64,000 bases of DNA from Siphonodentalium dalli (Eukaryota; Mollusca; Scaphopoda; Gadilida; Siphonodentaliidae): the NCBI GenBank assembly GCA_032622095.1, contig CP136063.1:62757897-62821896 (forward strand). The letters are read 5' to 3'. The notes below the pieces were generated by a model. The model worked only from the letters and a program-made list of their open reading frames with translations. It was not told where the DNA came from and made no database searches. How positions within the stretch are numbered: the first letter of the stretch is position 1; each line of letters starts with the position of its first letter. Both the position numbers and the translations under genes were made by a program. Positions 62,776-64,000 of the stretch are shown here, one piece after another.

Positions 62776-63637
62776 TCTCCAGCCACCCTCAACCAATTCA
62801 AAGCCGGCACTTGTTTTCTGACAAAGTGTTGCCTTTTGTCGACACGCCAATTCTGATTTTGTGTGAAAACTTACTACGGTGGTCGATGTCAGTAAATATT
62901 CTGGAGACTATTTTCTGCGAATGCATTCATTAACTAACTTATAAAATAAAGATCAAATTCATCCCAAACACTCGTTAACTTCTTCCCGATGCTAAACTGG
63001 TAGGGGGTCGTTAGAATGGTGCTGAAACGGATATCCGGATGACAACCGGCTACTGTCGACAACCAGTTGAACTACGATCAACTGGTTAACCGCTATGTAT
63101 TGCACACACACGATGCCAACGACAAAAACTAACATATTAGGTTCTTAATCAGCACGAGACTGATAACAGTAGGTTTAAAACACGTGTACTTGATCAATTG
63201 TGTTATAATCTTTATCACTCTGAGGAGTCTAGTCGAAATTACGTGTATTAAAAATCAAAATCTGGTGCGAGATAAAAAGTCTTCCATGAATGGCAAGTTA
63301 CATACTAGTAGTCTGGCTTTGGCGGCTAAATATCAAAGATGCATGCCGTCATCTTTGATGTTCCAATGTCTGGTGAACACATGCACTGACGCAACTGAGT
63401 CGTCGGCAAAGATCAATGCAATCATTTTCAATGGAGTAAGGCCTGGTCATTTGACATCTACTGAAGAAATGCGTAAATCAGATGTCTGGGACCTGTTTTC
63501 AGCAGGTTTTCAGCTGATTTTTTTAATTTTCACGGCATTTGTTAACTACATAACGTTCATGACACTTCATAATTGTGTCTATCTGCCGTTGGTCATCCTT
63601 TGCATCTCAAATCGCCGAAGAATCACATGACCTAATA
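62776..63637. other. Unassigned; one hypothetical ORF
   Basis: A plus-strand frame at 63184-63630 (148 codons) has a hydrophobic start and a hydrophobic segment near its end (LFSAGFQLIFLIFTAFVNYI), but no known motif. I do not call it a gene with confidence. Confidence 0.3.
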
Positions 63638-63782
63638 TTTGTTTGATGGATTCCTCGACTCGAATCAAATATTTTTTACCCCCAAAGCCAAAGAAATAGT
63701 AATATAGGACCCTCTGATCGGATTGTTGTTGTTGGAATCTGTTGAGATGGGGACCCTCTTTACGGATTGAGTACCTTTAAGA
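63638..63782. repeat. Dispersed repeat, partner at 42644
   Basis: This is the second copy of the GACTCGAATCAAATATTTTT repeat, with an extra TTGTTGTTGGAATCTGTTGA segment before the shared end. The rest of the window to 64000 is unassigned. Confidence 0.85.
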
Positions 63783-64000
63783 CCCAGGCCCAGTCCCGTA
63801 ATCGCTATAATGACAATAAAAAGCTACCACGATTTGCATGTACGAAAAATTTATATAAGTCACGCAATATTCTTTCCAAACGAGAACGACAAGTCGGGCA
63901 GCAGTCACGACTGTAATACAAATAGGTCAAGCATGATGCGTTTATTTATAAACACTGCGAGTTGTAGTTCACCTGTGTCACCTGTCAATTTGTCAACGCA

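Noticed and set aside
63184-63630. 148-codon ORF as a firm gene
   Set aside because: It has hydrophobic ends only, no known motif and no splice or promoter support.
1-64000. tRNA or rRNA genes
   Set aside because: Box A/B-like phrases occur by chance, but I found no stretch that folds as a cloverleaf and no rRNA-like sequence. A dedicated scan would be decisive.

Overview
This is an AT-rich, repeat-dense animal genome window with no bacterial features. The mix of elements suggests a mollusc, probably a bivalve. It holds a DIRS-type tyrosine-recombinase retrotransposon, piggyBac and hAT debris, a Penelope-type GIY-YIG fragment, a Kolobok-like transposase piece, C-type lectin exon copies, and repeats I recall as common in molluscs (the GGGGTTTAACGTC repeat, the ATATAGCGCC repeat, GGCCATAACTC repeats with a GACGGACGG tail). 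The taxonomic call is inference; no host gene here fixes a species.

Layout. 0.5-4 kb: an LTR-like remnant, the 3' end of a LINE and a dead piggyBac transposase. 4.7-6.4 kb: a CpG-rich stretch before a zinc-finger-like exon, then an OTU/vertnin-like remnant. 6.6-17 kb: the best host-like gene, at least four phase-consistent exons (12475-16905) of an OB-fold (RPA-like) protein with a plausible first exon at 6586-6887. Its introns hold a HECT-domain exon remnant, a lineage-repeated ORF of unknown function, a C2H2 duplication, a block of recurring 15-mers and two MITEs. 17.8-20.5 kb: a broken DIRS gag. 23.5-32.3 kb: a nearly complete but dead DIRS element (small ORF, gag, RT, RNase H, tyrosine recombinase), carrying two hAT elements with 8-bp target duplications, two TTAA-flanked MITEs and a 476-bp tandem duplication of the RT core.

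32-54 kb: two half-domains of a C-type lectin, each locally amplified (N half at 34.5-35.1 kb; C half at 45.4-46.9 and 54.3 kb), a cluster of related transposase-like copies (35.7-42.5 kb) in which one copy has expanded a 72-bp coding unit to 16 in-frame repeats, a Crypton-like recombinase exon, and several terminal-inverted-repeat elements. 54-64 kb: more MITEs, Kolobok-like and Penelope-like fragments, tandem repeats and a probable nonautonomous DNA transposon.

Most protein-like segments are broken by stops or frameshifts. The window reads as a transposon graveyard around one or two host-like genes. The most unusual items are the in-frame 16-copy repeat, the lectin half-domain arrays with embedded TGACGTCA octamers, and two TTAA-type MITE families that share one near-perfect hairpin.
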